From assembly GCA_934047225.1 (NCBI GenBank), contig OW203986.1, positions 28,709,221-28,773,220 on the forward strand: a stretch of 64,000 nt of DNA, written 5' to 3'. This document shows, in pieces, positions 1-10,380 of this stretch; the stretch's first letter is position 1; each line of letters opens with the position of its first letter. Both the position numbers and the translations under genes were made by a program. The notes under the pieces were generated by a model, which saw nothing but the letters and a program-made list of their open reading frames with translations, was not told the DNA's origin and made no database searches. The stretch comes from Ypsolopha sequella. Its lineage: Eukaryota; Arthropoda; Insecta; Lepidoptera; Ypsolophidae.

Positions 1-2629
1 TCAGTTCGTGGGAGCAGAAGACCTTACGACTCAGTTTGCCAAATGCCGCGGCTGCGGCACTGATCCTGCTGTTGATCTCAGAGTCGAGGTCGCACCTGGT
101 TGACACAGTGCTCCCCAGATAGCGAAATTTGTCGACCTGCTTAAGCACGTCCTCACCAAGTCTTACAACCAGTTGTTCATGGCCAAGCGAGTCCAAGGAC
201 ATCACTTGTGTCTTCTTTACATTGACCTTCAGGCCAAATTTAAGACAAGACTTCGAAAAGATCGACATTAGCTTCTGCAGGCCGTCCGAAGACTCAGAAA
301 CGAAGCACAAATCATCCGCATACATGATTTCCGTAACTAGAGCGTACGACACTTTGGTCCGGGCTCGGAATCTGCCAAGATTAAAAAGTCCTCCATCTGT
401 TCGAAAACGGATGTGCACTCCTTCCGAAGATGTTTGTAACACCTCGCGGACCACCACTGCAAAGTACAATGCGAACAGTGTTGGCGCTAAAACGCAGCCT
501 TGCTTCACCCCACAGGTAACGGGAAAGAAGTCAGACTGTTCGGCATCAACAGCGACACAACACGACATGTCATCATGCAGTAGTCGCGCAAGTCTCACAA
601 ACTTCGCCGTGCATCCCAGTTTCTCCAGTACTATCCATAGAGCTTCTCGAGGCACACTATCAAACGCCTTCTCAAGGTCAACAAAACACAGGTAAAGTTG
701 GCGGCCTTGTTCCCGGCTTTTTTCCTGTAGTTGACGTATTGAGAAGATCGCTTCACACGTCCCTCTGTCAGGTCGGAAGCCAAATTGGGTTTCGGGGAGA
801 ATATTTTCGGACAGCAGCTTCAGGCGGTTGAGAATCACCCGGGCAAAGACTTTTCCGGGGGCTGTTAAGAGTGAAATACCGCGGTGAGAGCCGCAATCAG
901 AACGGTCTCCCTTGTTCTTGTACAGAGCAATGATACGGGACATTTTGAACTCAGCTGGAACTCGTTCTTCTTCCCACATACGAACAAACAATTTCCATAC
1001 AAGAACGTGCAGCTCCTCACCGCCATACTTCAGTAGCTCACCTGGCACAAAATCAACGCCAACCGCCCTGTTGTTTTGTTGCTGCATGATGGCATTAGCA
1101 ATCTCACACAATGCCAACGGCTTGTCCAACTCGTTACAAATTGGGAGCTCAGGAATAGACCTGATTTGCTCTAAATCCACTTCGCGATCTACATTGAGCA
1201 GGTGGTTAAAATGCTTGGCCCATCTGTCCAACTGATCTTCCTTACTTGTCAAGAGATGCACCCCATCAGCTGACTTCAGGGGCACTTTGACGCGCTGAGT
1301 GGGGCCTATCAGTTTGCGGACCTCGCAGTAGAACTCCCCGAGCTGGTTGGTGTCCGAAAGCCATTGCATGTGCTTAGCCTTCTCCTGCCACCAGCTATCC
1401 TTTGTTTCCCGACACAGTCTACGCAGTTCTTGACCACTAAGTTTTATCTCCGCAACAGTACCTCCTTGCTGTCTGCCACCTGATTGACGCAAGAGTGCCC
1501 GGTGTTTGTCGATTGCTGCCGTCAGGACTGCATCGTTCTCATCAAACCAGTCTTCGTTTTTACGGACTTTTAGACCCAGTGTAGCAGTAGCGGAGTCTAA
1601 TAGATGAGAGGCGAGAGTCCCCCAGTCAGTATCAACATCACCCGACTCGCAATTCTGAGGCGTCATTATAAGGGTCTCTACATATTTATTCCTCACCTCG
1701 AGATCTTTTAACCTGTCCACGTTTAAACACGCAGGTCTTAAACTACAAGATCTACAAGGTGGACGGAGGCGAAGATTTAACTTAGTGATAACTAAACGAT
1801 GGTCAGACCAGCAATTCGCACCGCGCATTACGCGAGTTACTTGTACTTGGGATACATCACGTTGCCTGACGATTGCATAGTCGATCAGATGCCAATGCTT
1901 GGATCTCGGGTGCATCCACGTCGTCTTGTGCTTAGCAGCTAATCTGAACATGGTGTTCGTTACTGCTAAATCAAATTGTGCACAGATAGTGAGTAGCAAC
2001 TGTCCGTTGCTATTCATATTGCCGACACCGTGTCTGCCCAGGGCTTTAGGCCAGGCCTCAAAGTCACGTCCAACTCTGGCATTAAAGTCCCCCAGTAACA
2101 AAATTTGTTCATTGGGACGAATTCTCTCGAGGCAACGCGAGAGCTCTTCATAAAACTTGTCCTTCACCTCGTCAGACTTGTCCATAGTAGGAGCATAAAT
2201 GCTTAGGACATTAAGATAATTGTCGTTTTTGAGGTGAAGGCGTAATGTAGTTAAGCGGTCGGAGATGTGGATGGGACACTCCGCTAAACGCCTCACTAAG
2301 TTGTTTTTGATCGCGAATCCTACGCCTGACCTTCTGGGTTCGGATGATGCAGTACCCTTCCAAAAGAAAGTATAACCGCCACCGTGCTCCACTAGTTCCC
2401 CCTCGTCAGCGAGATGAGTTTCGCTGATAGCGGCCACATCTACGCCATAGCGATGGAGTTCTCGGGCCACAACAGCGGTTTTCCTTTCAGGGCAGGCGTT
2501 GCCATCGCGATCAAGGAGCGTTCGCACATTCCACGCGCCAAAGATCATTTTTGATGAAACGACGTTTTTATTTTTATTGCACTTTCGACCACGTTTTAAA
2601 GATGCGGAGGCAGCCGTGGTAACTGTCAT
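1..2629 (-). CDS. Non-LTR retrotransposon ORF2 (endonuclease + reverse transcriptase), RTE-like, runs off the left edge
   Basis: The reverse strand stays open from an ATG at 2629 to base 1 (about 876 codons) with no stop in the parts I translated. Counting from 2629, an APE-type endonuclease comes first: WNVRTL at about residue 33, the SETH motif with catalytic Glu at 70, GDFNARVG with Asp 181 and Asn 183, and SDHR with Asp 276 and His 277. A reverse transcriptase follows, with YADD at 770-773. ATG at 2548 is an alternative start. The layout resembles insect proteins annotated 'craniofacial development protein 2-like', which are RTE-type LINE proteins. It would nick target DNA and copy its own RNA there. 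The 3' end lies outside the window. The clade is inferred from motifs only; the EN+RT call is firm. The open frame suggests a recent insertion. Confidence 0.88.
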   Translation of the reverse strand, partial: MTVTTAASASLKRGRKCNKNKNVVSSKMIFGAWNVRTLLDRDGNACPERKTAVVARELHRYGVDVAAISETHLADEGELVEHGGGYTFFWKGTASSEPRRSGVGFAIKNNLVRRLAECPIHISDRLTTLRLHLKNDNYLNVLSIYAPTMDKSDEVKDKFYEELSRCLERIRPNEQILLLGDFNARVGRDFEAWPKALGRHGVGNMNSNGQLLLTICAQFDLAVTNTMFRLAAKHKTTWMHPRSKHWHLIDYAIVRQRDVSQVQVTRVMRGANCWSDHRLVITKLNLRLRPPCRSCSLRPACLNVDRLKDLEVRNKYVETLIMTPQNCESGDVDTDWGTLASHLLDSATATLGLKVRKNEDWFDENDAVLTAAIDKHRALLRQSGGRQQGGTVAEIKLSGQELRRLCRETKDSWWQEKAKHMQWLSDTNQLGEFYCEVRKLIGPTQRVKVPLKSADGVHLLTSKEDQLDRWAKHFNHLLNVDREVDLEQIRSIPELPICNELDKPLALCEIANAIMQQQNNRAVGVDFVPGELLKYGGEELHVLVWKLFVRMWEEERVPAEFKMSRIIALYKNKGDRSDCGSHRGISLLTAPGKVFARVILNRLKLLSENILPETQFGFRPDRGTCEAIFSIRQLQEKSREQGRQLYLCFVDLEKAFDSVPREALWIVLEKLGCTAKFVRLARLLHDDMSCCVAVDAEQSDFFPVTCGVKQGCVLAPTLFALYFAVVVREVLQTSSEGVHIRFRTDGGLFNLGRFRARTKVSYALVTEIMYADDLCFVSESSDGLQKLMSIFSKSCLKFGLKVNVKKTQVMSLDSLGHEQLVVRLGEDVLKQVDKFRYLGSTVSTRCDLDSEINSRISAAAAAFGKLSRKVFCSHEL

Positions 2630-3420
2630 CCCGTTGGTTTGGAGTGAGCGTTTTTTGGGACACCTTTTCTAGCCCCCTCCTCAGCTGAGTGAGGAAAGCA
2701 GTGCGTCCCTTAACAGGGTGCTGCCGAGTCCACACTGTCACTCCGATATGCAGTGCGAAAACGACCACGGTGTTTCTACCACACCCCCGAGACCGCCTGC
2801 GTGCAGGAATCAGACAAAGCCCGACGAGCATCACGCCGAACCTCTCTACTTCAACCCATCGCCGCAGGGCTTGCTGTATTCGGAGTCCATTTTAAGGAAG
2901 CAGTCATGTGCGCAGGAGATATTTAAGGTGCACAAGTGTTCGCGCCACACTGATGCACGCACTCGTCCTCCCCTGCCTTTGCCCAGTGGAACGGAGAACC
3001 GCTACGACTGGAGGCAGGGTCAGATGGTGTGTCTGGCCGACGGTATCTGTCGCCCTCTACCGTCGCCCTAGGCCTTCCACCAAGCCTTGCTGTCTCGCCG
3101 AGTCCACCAAGACCCGATGCATATCTGCGGTGAGTTGCCTTCCTCGCCGAAACAGACTTCATGCACAAAGCGGGAGGGTTCCGCTAAACTAAACTTGCCA
3201 CCGTAATGACAAGCCCCCTCTTCCAGGTTTAGCCCGCGAGCCGACGCGGTTTGCCGGGGTGTGGCCGCTGCGTACATAACAGCTACTTGGAGCCACTGGA
3301 GAGAGTTTATGGGGTTCAACGCATTTTAACTGAACTTAGCCACTAATAAGTCGGCTGGCGTAAGAACGACGTTAACACCCCACTACACCCCAATAAACCA
3401 ATAGACAAAGTCTTGGTGCC
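2630..3420 (-). mobile_element. Probable 5' untranslated region of the RTE-like LINE
   Basis: GC-rich DNA upstream of the retrotransposon frame, in contrast to the AT-rich sequence that resumes after about 3420. Short overlapping open frames on both strands (2574-2834, 2718-3071, 2923-3168, 3068-3319) show no recognisable domain and look like chance frames in GC-rich DNA. The outer boundary is a guess from the composition change. Confidence 0.45.
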
Positions 3421-3658
3421 GTCAAAACGTAGTACCCAAAACTTCATTTTGACTTCTAATGACTCCTGTCCAAGTCACCAAATTATAATGTACTGTTACT
3501 TTACTTAAGTGGCAACATTGGCAATCCTTTGTAATTTGGTCGCGTTATAGCTTGTGTTTACGTTAGGAAGTAAGTCGGCAGATTTTTAAACAAAATTTTA
3601 TTTAAGTTGTGTTTTGCTGCGAATTATCGTATGGAAAAGGGTTGAAGATACAAGGACA

Positions 3659-4190
3659 ATGTCCTGCTACGTGCGTGGTTGCAGATCCCATTCGGGGAAT
3701 AAAGAAAACTCGAACAGCAATATCAGTTTTCACAAGTGAGTAAAAAGTGATGTTTTCCGAGTAAATGAACCATAAAATGGAATTCCATCAAGAAAGACAA
3801 CATTTTACGACGTGTCGTTTTCATATAGTAACGTAAATATAGCTTTTAGAAGAAAAGTAAATCCTAAAATCATTAAAATAATTAAATCCGTTTTGAGGTT
3901 ATTAGTGAAGTCGTCGATAATTTTACTGATCTTTTGCTAATATGAAGTATTGATTCAGCTTATTTTACTTAAGGTTCCCCAAAAATGAAGACATTCGTAA
4001 ACGATGGTTTGTTGCTATTAGCCGGAGTTGGAAACAGCACAAAACTAATTGGAAAGTGTGCTCAAGGCACTTCAATCCAGAGTACTTTCTGAAAAGAACT
4101 ATTGCGACCACGCTTAAAAGACGATGCGGTGCCCACCTTGAATTTACCTAGTAAAACAGAAGTTGTTTTGGTTGAATCCTTCACTACGCT
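3659..4190 (+). pseudogene. THAP-type zinc-finger gene, two exons, frameshifted
   Basis: Exon 1 (3659-3735) starts MSCYVRGC, giving the first zinc-ligand pair (CxxxxC). A 238-bp intron (donor gtgagt at 3736, acceptor ag at 3972-3973) restores an FHKFPKNE join. Exon 2 then has the invariant THAP residues: Pro of HKFP, Trp of RKRW, and the second pair in VCSRHF (CxxH). After LKR the frame changes: one extra base near 4115-4120 separates it from DDAVPTLNLP, which is the usual end of a THAP domain, and as read the frame stops at about 4149. THAP domains bind DNA and are common in transposases (P element, Kolobok, ISL2EU) and their domesticated descendants. No DDE nuclease domain is visible downstream. 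Probably a decayed transposase fragment; a sequencing error is the alternative. Confidence 0.75.
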
Positions 4191-5049
4191 CAAAATTCTA
4201 ACTTAGAATCACGAGTCTTGCTCGAGATTTAAACTCGGCACTCGCAACAAAAATAAACTTTGCTCTCTTGTTGCACAAATTTTAATGCTTATTTTACTAC
4301 TATCTGTTTAAAAATGACAAATAAGTGTTGTGTTTAATTCTAGGATTTGAGGACTGCAATGGAACCATTAAAAGCTGGCTTTGTAGTGCGTAAATTGAAA
4401 AAATTCTTGCATTGAAAAAAAATTCTCCAAGCCCTGGAAGGACCTGCTAACAGCATGCCTCTAATGAGTGTAAGACAGAAGAGGGCTGACTAAGCCATCA
4501 AAAAGCGTGCAAAAAATCTGCCAATCCGCAGAGAAAATCCTGAGAGAGTTTGAGGCTGTAGTTACAAAAAAAAGTGTAGGAAAACCACAGCACTTCACAT
4601 TTATGATAAACACATGACCCTTCGTTGGATAACTGTGTTCGACACGTATTTGAAACTCAGAATACATCACATGACGAATTAAATTACTGCACCCATCGAA
4701 AATATACGCTCATTTCTGACGAAAACAATAATTTTCAAAGGTCAATAAATACGTTTATTTTTGGCTGCTTTGTAAATCTTAATGACATGTGAAAATCAAA
4801 CGTACTCACTGGAGAAAATTGAGAAATTGAACAACCATTAAGTTTGAAAAAAATTAAGCTTCTCATTAAAACGATTCAATTATGCATTTTGTATGCGAAG
4901 GTCAATATGTTTTTTTTATTTTTGATGTTTTTATATAATAATATGTAAAATAGTAATAAACAATATCAGTAGGTTCGCAGAATCACTTGAAACTTCGTAA
5001 GAATGGCGCCTAAGTATTACGGAATACAACTGTTTTTGTTTCATTCAAA
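4191..5049. other. AT-rich stretch, no recognisable gene
   Basis: Between the THAP fragment and the SWIM/YqaJ gene. The frames here are short and have no recognisable domain. It may hold the eroded remainder of the THAP-bearing transposase, but nothing identifies a nuclease domain. Confidence 0.4.
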
Positions 5050-5200
5050 AATTCGAAATAGTTTCAAAGTTATAGACATTGGAAGTTGAACAAAAATTAA
5101 AATGTCCGTGAAAGCGCGCGCTTCCCGTGTGACGTAGTTGTACAGGTCCCGCCCACTTGCACCTCGCGGTGCCTCGCGCGCTCTCCGGTTCGCCACGAAC
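5050..5200 (+). repeat. Possible left terminal region of the YqaJ-carrying element
   Basis: A run resembling 'aagttatagacattggaag' leads into GC-rich sequence with a 'gtgtgacgta' block about 70 bp later. Reverse-complemented 7030-7190 has the same order: a 'cgagatatt' run, a GC-rich tract, and 'gtgtgacgtca'. The similarity is imperfect and was judged by eye. Confidence 0.3.
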
Positions 5201-5292
5201 ACACGTACTGATACCTACTAGGTATGTAACCGCGAGTAACGAGTTCGTCTCCTGACCGATTATTATTCTTTAGTAGTTATTTAATTTTAAAC

Positions 5293-6887
5293 ATGGAAGA
5301 AGGATTTCAAAAAGGACAATCAAATAACTTGCCTAGAGTGGACGGTTTGATGGTGGCTCAATATTTTTCGAAAAATGCTGATTTCGTTGCCGCTGAAATG
5401 CGAGGAGTAAAAATGAAAAAGTAAGTAAGAATCCAATTTGTATATCACATGATATTTATTTATTTTTTCCCATTTCACGTGTCACAATAATACTGTGAGA
5501 GCAAATAGATACGTACGTAAGTTTGTAGGTATGTTCGAAACATAGTTAAGCACTGTACTATGGTTGGTACCTACCAAACTCTTTTCTCTAACAAAATATA
5601 ACCTAGTAACGATATGTATTAACACAACATTTGACACCTATATTTATGTTCTTGTAAATTTTATTTTGATCTTAGTATATAAAACAATTAGAACTTTGTC
5701 AGGGGTTTTAAACATTTCATAGAATAGTATAAAATTTTTAATCAAGTATTTAAGAAAACTATTTATTTCTTTTTTAGATCAGCGAGAAATAGTTACGGAG
5801 ATGATGCAATCGGCTATGTACAAGTAAAAAGACAAGGAGACATTTGCATCGTAAAGTGTAGAATCACACAGGAGCATCGAGTACGCACAAAACCTTACCA
5901 CTGCTCTCTGGAGTGCAATGAAAAAGAGGACGAGGTTTTGTGCGTTACTTGTGATGATTGTGCCGCCAGTAAAGGTGGATGCAAACACACTATAGCTTTA
6001 TTAATGTGGCTTCATCGTCGCCACGAGGAACCTTCACCGACAGATGTCAAATGCTACTGGAAGAAATCGAAGCTTGCGGGTGTTGGTACTACGGAAAAAT
6101 TTATAAAAGCCAAAGACTTTGGTTCACAGCTTCCAAATGTTGAAGACGACAGTAATGGGTTTTTCGAAAAACTAGTTCCAAAGCTTTTTGAACTAAATGT
6201 ACAGTGCTCACTCGCTCAATATGTCACTGAAAAGCCGGAAGTACAGAAAATTTCTATGCATTACCTAATATGCGCATTCAAACTAAGTTCTGCTGTTCGG
6301 GGCGTTGAAAATTTTATAAAATTTTGCCAAAATGAAATGACTGATTCAAGATGTCTTCTTGTAAAAAATGCCACTAAGGCTCAAGCTGAGTCTAATATGT
6401 GGTTCGAAATACGTTACGGGCGCATTACGGCATCAAAGTAGAAACTGTATTCGGGGCCTTAGAATTTAAAGAAACTGCAGCTATCAAGCGAGGGAAAATA
6501 CTAGAGAGTGATGTTAGTAAACTAGTTACTGAAATAAAAAAAATAAAAATTGAACAGTCTGGTCTTTATTTGAATAAAGACTGGCCAATGCTTGGTGCGT
6601 CACCCGACGGTCTTACAAATGACTATGTTATTGAAATAAAGTGTCCTTACAAGGAGAACACAATAAGAACGTACTATGAGAACGGTCAACTAGGAAAAAA
6701 ATATTATGCTCAACTACAAGCACAAATGCACATGTCAGCAAGACAAAAAGGTCTGTTTTGTGTTGCTCACGTAGACTTTGAGTCCTCAAAGTTGATATAT
6801 ATGAAGTGCAGTACGATAAAGACTTCTATAAAAATCTTTTTGAAAAATGCAAATTATTTTGGAAAAACAATGTTTATGATAAATTAG
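5293..6887 (+). pseudogene. SWIM zinc finger + YqaJ/lambda-exonuclease-like protein, two exons, frame broken at the YqaJ start
   Basis: Exon 1 is 5293-5420 (MEEGFQKG...); the donor gtaagt is at 5421 and exon 2 begins at 5778. A SWIM-type finger follows, CVTCDDCAASKGGCKH, then a helical region. At 6417-6441 the usual YqaJ opening (YGRITASK) runs into a stop. The domain continues in another frame (VETVFGALEFKETAAIKRGK) through 6886. About a dozen residues normally found at this point are missing, so a small deletion rather than one base change is likely. The nuclease core is present: LGASPDG with the metal-binding Asp, VIEIKCPY with the ExK pair, and YYAQLQAQMHMS. YqaJ proteins are 5'-3' exonucleases or recombinases; in insects the SWIM+YqaJ form is multi-copy and transposon-linked. 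This copy looks inactive. Confidence 0.82.
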
Positions 6888-7029
6888 TAGAATAATTTTT
6901 GTGAGTCATAAAATGCAACTAATGTGTGTTGTTTTATTAATCATTTATGGTATAAATAAAAAAAAATGTTTTGGTACTGTTATAAGGTTTTAAGGCAACA
7001 GGGCAACAGCTGACTGAGCGAGTCGGCAG

Positions 7030-7190
7030 CCGGCGGCGGCGCGGCGCGAGGCGATTCATGTCTTGTGACGTCACACATGCGAGCGCGGTCGAGCGTTTCT
7101 AGCCTATCTTTAAAAATTAATATCTCGAAAACTACTTATCGTATCGAAGTAATTCTTTCGATGACTTTTATCTTATTTTATAGACTATAT
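7030..7190 (-). repeat. Possible right terminal region of the YqaJ-carrying element
   Basis: GC-rich tract with 'gtgacgtcaca', followed by a 'tatctcgaaaactactt' run. It mirrors, imperfectly and in reverse complement, the sequence at 5050-5200. The two regions bracket the SWIM/YqaJ gene. Confidence 0.3.
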
Positions 7191-8330
7191 GATAAAATAA
7201 AAAATAAAACAAACCATTTTTCTTTATTCTGGAGTTTGCAACAAATTGTTTCTTTTATCCTGTGATTATTTTTCTGAGTTTTATTATTATTATCATTATT
7301 TCACGATTGTTTGAGAGGGATCCTTTTGAGTGTTAAGGTGGCTAGTTTTCATGGCGGCGCCTTCCTCTCAAAATATGTATTTTTAGTGGGAGTGGGACCA
7401 TGTGTGTGTAGATGTATGTATGTAAACGTGGTATTCTTAGTTTCGAAAATAAAGTTGATTATTTTATTCCATAAATATTTGGCAGGTTTCTCAATTTCAT
7501 AAAATATTTTATCTACTTCCATACTACAATAAGGTTATTGCATCATCAAAATCAGTTTTATAAGTACCTATACTATTTATCTGATAATATTACATTATAA
7601 CACCGTGATTCCGCGCTGCTATTGACCCAATTTACTAATTTACAATTTACAACACCGCTATTAGGCTTTTTTTTATCCAAATCGATATCGATAAAGTCTG
7701 TAAACCGGTAGTCCGGTACATGCCTAGTTGCAAGCGTTTGAAAGATAGGGCTATAGCTGGCTTGAAATCGACGTACTGACAAAAATACTGTCATCTTGTT
7801 TTTTCATACGGAGAGTTGTATATGTGAAAGTAGTATAGCTTTACCATCCTAGGTTTCTGCTTAATTAGATTTTGTCTATTGGTTTATTGGTCTGAGATTT
7901 ATTGAATGTCTTTGATCACGACCTCAGAATATTCCTTATTCTAATATCACGACACGTCAGTGAATGTCAGAGGGCAAAAAAAATCAACAGGAGTTTTCAA
8001 ACACCCTCTTTTTACCGACAATTTTATGTCTTAACTTGATGGAGTTCATTGAGGCCTTTTCGCCGTACTTGGAGCAAAAAAACAGGCTTTATAAGCCATG
8101 CAGGTTTACCTCTCAGTGTTTACCTCCATCGTTCAGCAAGTGGTAAGTACACAAATATTATGCACATAAACTTACTAGTGCTCTATCGTACATTGACGCC
8201 GAACTCTGTGATACCTCTGCTTTACCATTTTAATCTCTAATAGTATTTTGGACAACTGTGACATTATGTGAGACATTGGAACACGAGTGTTTGTTTACGA
8301 AACGAATGAAGTGAGTTTCGTAATAGACTG
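7191..8330. other. AT-rich non-coding stretch
   Basis: No supported gene. The open frames are short, low-complexity and without domains. A small inverted match (tttgagagg near 7310, cctctcaaaa near 7365) is the only structure seen. Confidence 0.5.
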
Positions 8331-8337
8331 CACGAAT

Positions 8338-9335
8338 TCAAATTCAAATTCAAATTCAAATAGTTTATTTTGCAAAGCAGGTATAGATATATACACTTTT
8401 TACACGTCAAATTTAATCTAATAAAGAAAATATATGTAATAAAATAATAAATGTACATGAACTAAATTAAAGGTTTATTTAATTTATGTAGCAATATATT
8501 TACGATTAAAATGATAGGTAAAATATATATTATACAAGGTAAAATCCATTCAGCCGCCCGAACCCACACCGGAGACCCGGCCAGGGACCAGGAGCCGCAT
8601 TTCCGAATCGCTCGTTCCCAACCCACGCGCGAAAGCACATACCCATCCCACGTTGCACACCAGAACTTGTCATTTGCAAGATGAGACAGGCATACACTTC
8701 CGCACGCGAACCGAACCCGAACGACCCAAAAATACGGCCTCAGGAACAGGTTCAATGATCACCAACCGAGCCCCCAGCACGAATCCAGGCGGCCGACCAA
8801 ATCCCATCCTATATACTACATACTAATAGGTTACATATATAAATACATGCCTACCTCCGCCCATTCGATTAGTCTTGCTAAGAAGAAGGGCAAGAAACTT
8901 AGCAAGATCATGTCTTTTTTTTCAACATAAAACTTATGCTATACAATATATGACTTATATCTACTTTAACCAAGGGATAAGAAAATACAAGACAGCAGGA
9001 ATTCAGGTTAATGAAAAAAAAGAAAAACATATATATCTTTGTCTACCTGTCTCATATAGTCCTTTTCCTTTTACAGTCTGTAATCAATTAATGTTTACAC
9101 CTTAGAGGAATCATAAGTTAAGAAATTATACTATTTAATTAAATTATAACTTACTATCATTATCACTGTAACACCATGCTTCACCATCATCCAAATATTC
9201 ATTTATTTTATAATATGCCTTTTTCAATAGGCCCTGCAGTTATAACAGTTTAAACTTATTCTCTGACAAAGTAAGGACCTATTTTGGAAGTTTATTGTAA
9301 AATCTTATACCATGTCCTACAAAAGAGGTACTCAA
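8338..9335 (-). mobile_element. 5'-truncated copy of the CR1/Jockey-group LINE (3' end only)
   Basis: Reverse complement closely matches 62905-63743 of the plus-strand LINE: the last codons of the RT frame, the 3' UTR and the hexamer tail. The tail is read here as repeated 'attcaa' at about 8336-8361. Homology stops at about 9335, inside the C-terminal coding part, as expected for incomplete reverse transcription. This copy has about 150 bp (roughly 8594-8744) that the 63.4-kb copy lacks. Confidence 0.88.
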
Positions 9336-9978
9336 TGTCTAATTATGTTCAGTTGCACACGTTACGATCATCAAAAATATAGTTTACATTAGCGTGACAT
9401 TATTTATAATATTTTCAACCAACAACTACCTAACTGTTCTTCATAAAGTCTAAATGCATCTGACTGAAGCGAGAACGAGAAACGAAGACCCGCTTTACTA
9501 CACTTGAATAAAATAAAAAAGATAGGAATAAATAATATTACTTATAAATATAGGAAAATATAATGCAATACATATAATAAATATATGCCCAAGTCAATCC
9601 ATTCTTTGCTAAAACTATTTAGCAAATCCTTTTGTCGCACTAATTACGCAAAAAAATCATTCATACCTAGAACCTTGGGCAAATATAACGACATATACGG
9701 TGAAGAAGCTGATATTTTCCATCTCACTTTCCAGCTATAAAAAGCTTTTAAATTTGGTAAGCCAATCTTACAAATAAAATATTATTTTTATTATTACTTA
9801 TAACATTGAATTTTTAGGCTTTTTGGAATATTGTAAATTTTATTATTTAATTTTATTAAGTCAATAATATGATATGTATTTCACCATCAGTGGAAACTTT
9901 ATTGATATCAATTTTTTTCTAGTTTTTAAGTTGATATAATTTGTTTGAAAACTGTTTGTTTCCTTAAGAATAAATAAA

Positions 9979-10380
9979 TAAATTCGATTAGCCTAAGAAG
10001 AAGGGCAAGAAAATTAGCAAGATTATGTCTTTTTTGTTGACAATTTTTGTTAGACATAATAAAGCCAATTCTGAAGACTTTAATTTTAGTTTTAGTGCTG
10101 TCAACACTAAAGTTCTTCGATACAAAATAGTCCTTTAGAATTAGAATTAGAAGCTAAATTTTTTTGGAAAATTTCAAGCTTTGACAGCACTAACACTAAA
10201 ATTAAAGACTTCAGAATGGGCTTTAATGTGTACAAAGTTAGAAAGTTAGCCTTTTAATTGAATAAATAGATAAAAAATACAACACAGTGGAAATTTATGT
10301 CATGAAGGAAAAAGAAATATAATACCTTTGTCTACCTGTCCCATATAGTCTATCTGCTTTTACAGTAACTTTGATGTTAC
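9979..10380 (+). mobile_element. Older, diverged fragment of the same LINE 3' region, split by a nested element
   Basis: 9981-10045 matches the 'attcgattag...agaagaagggcaagaa' block of the copy at 8868-8925. 10290-10380 matches the later 'ctttgtctacctgtc.catatagtc' block. Between them lies the 166-bp inverted-repeat element at 10060-10225, so the insertion postdates this LINE fragment. Confidence 0.7.
10060..10225. mobile_element. Short inverted-repeat element (MITE), family 1, copy 1
   Basis: Ends read taaagccaattctgaag and cttcagaatgggcttta. The arms continue inward through 'tttagtgctgtcaa' and its complement. A second copy lies at 41307-41455. The terminal TA may be a target duplication. 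Confidence 0.75.

Noticed and set aside
2574..3319. Several overlapping frames of 68-117 aa upstream of the LINE
   Set aside because: They lie on both strands of the same GC-rich DNA, have no domain, and sit where a LINE 5' UTR is expected.
6399..6887. Separate YqaJ-only gene starting at 6399
   Set aside because: The start overlaps the upstream frame's YqaJ entry; the two frames together make one domain, so this is a broken single gene.
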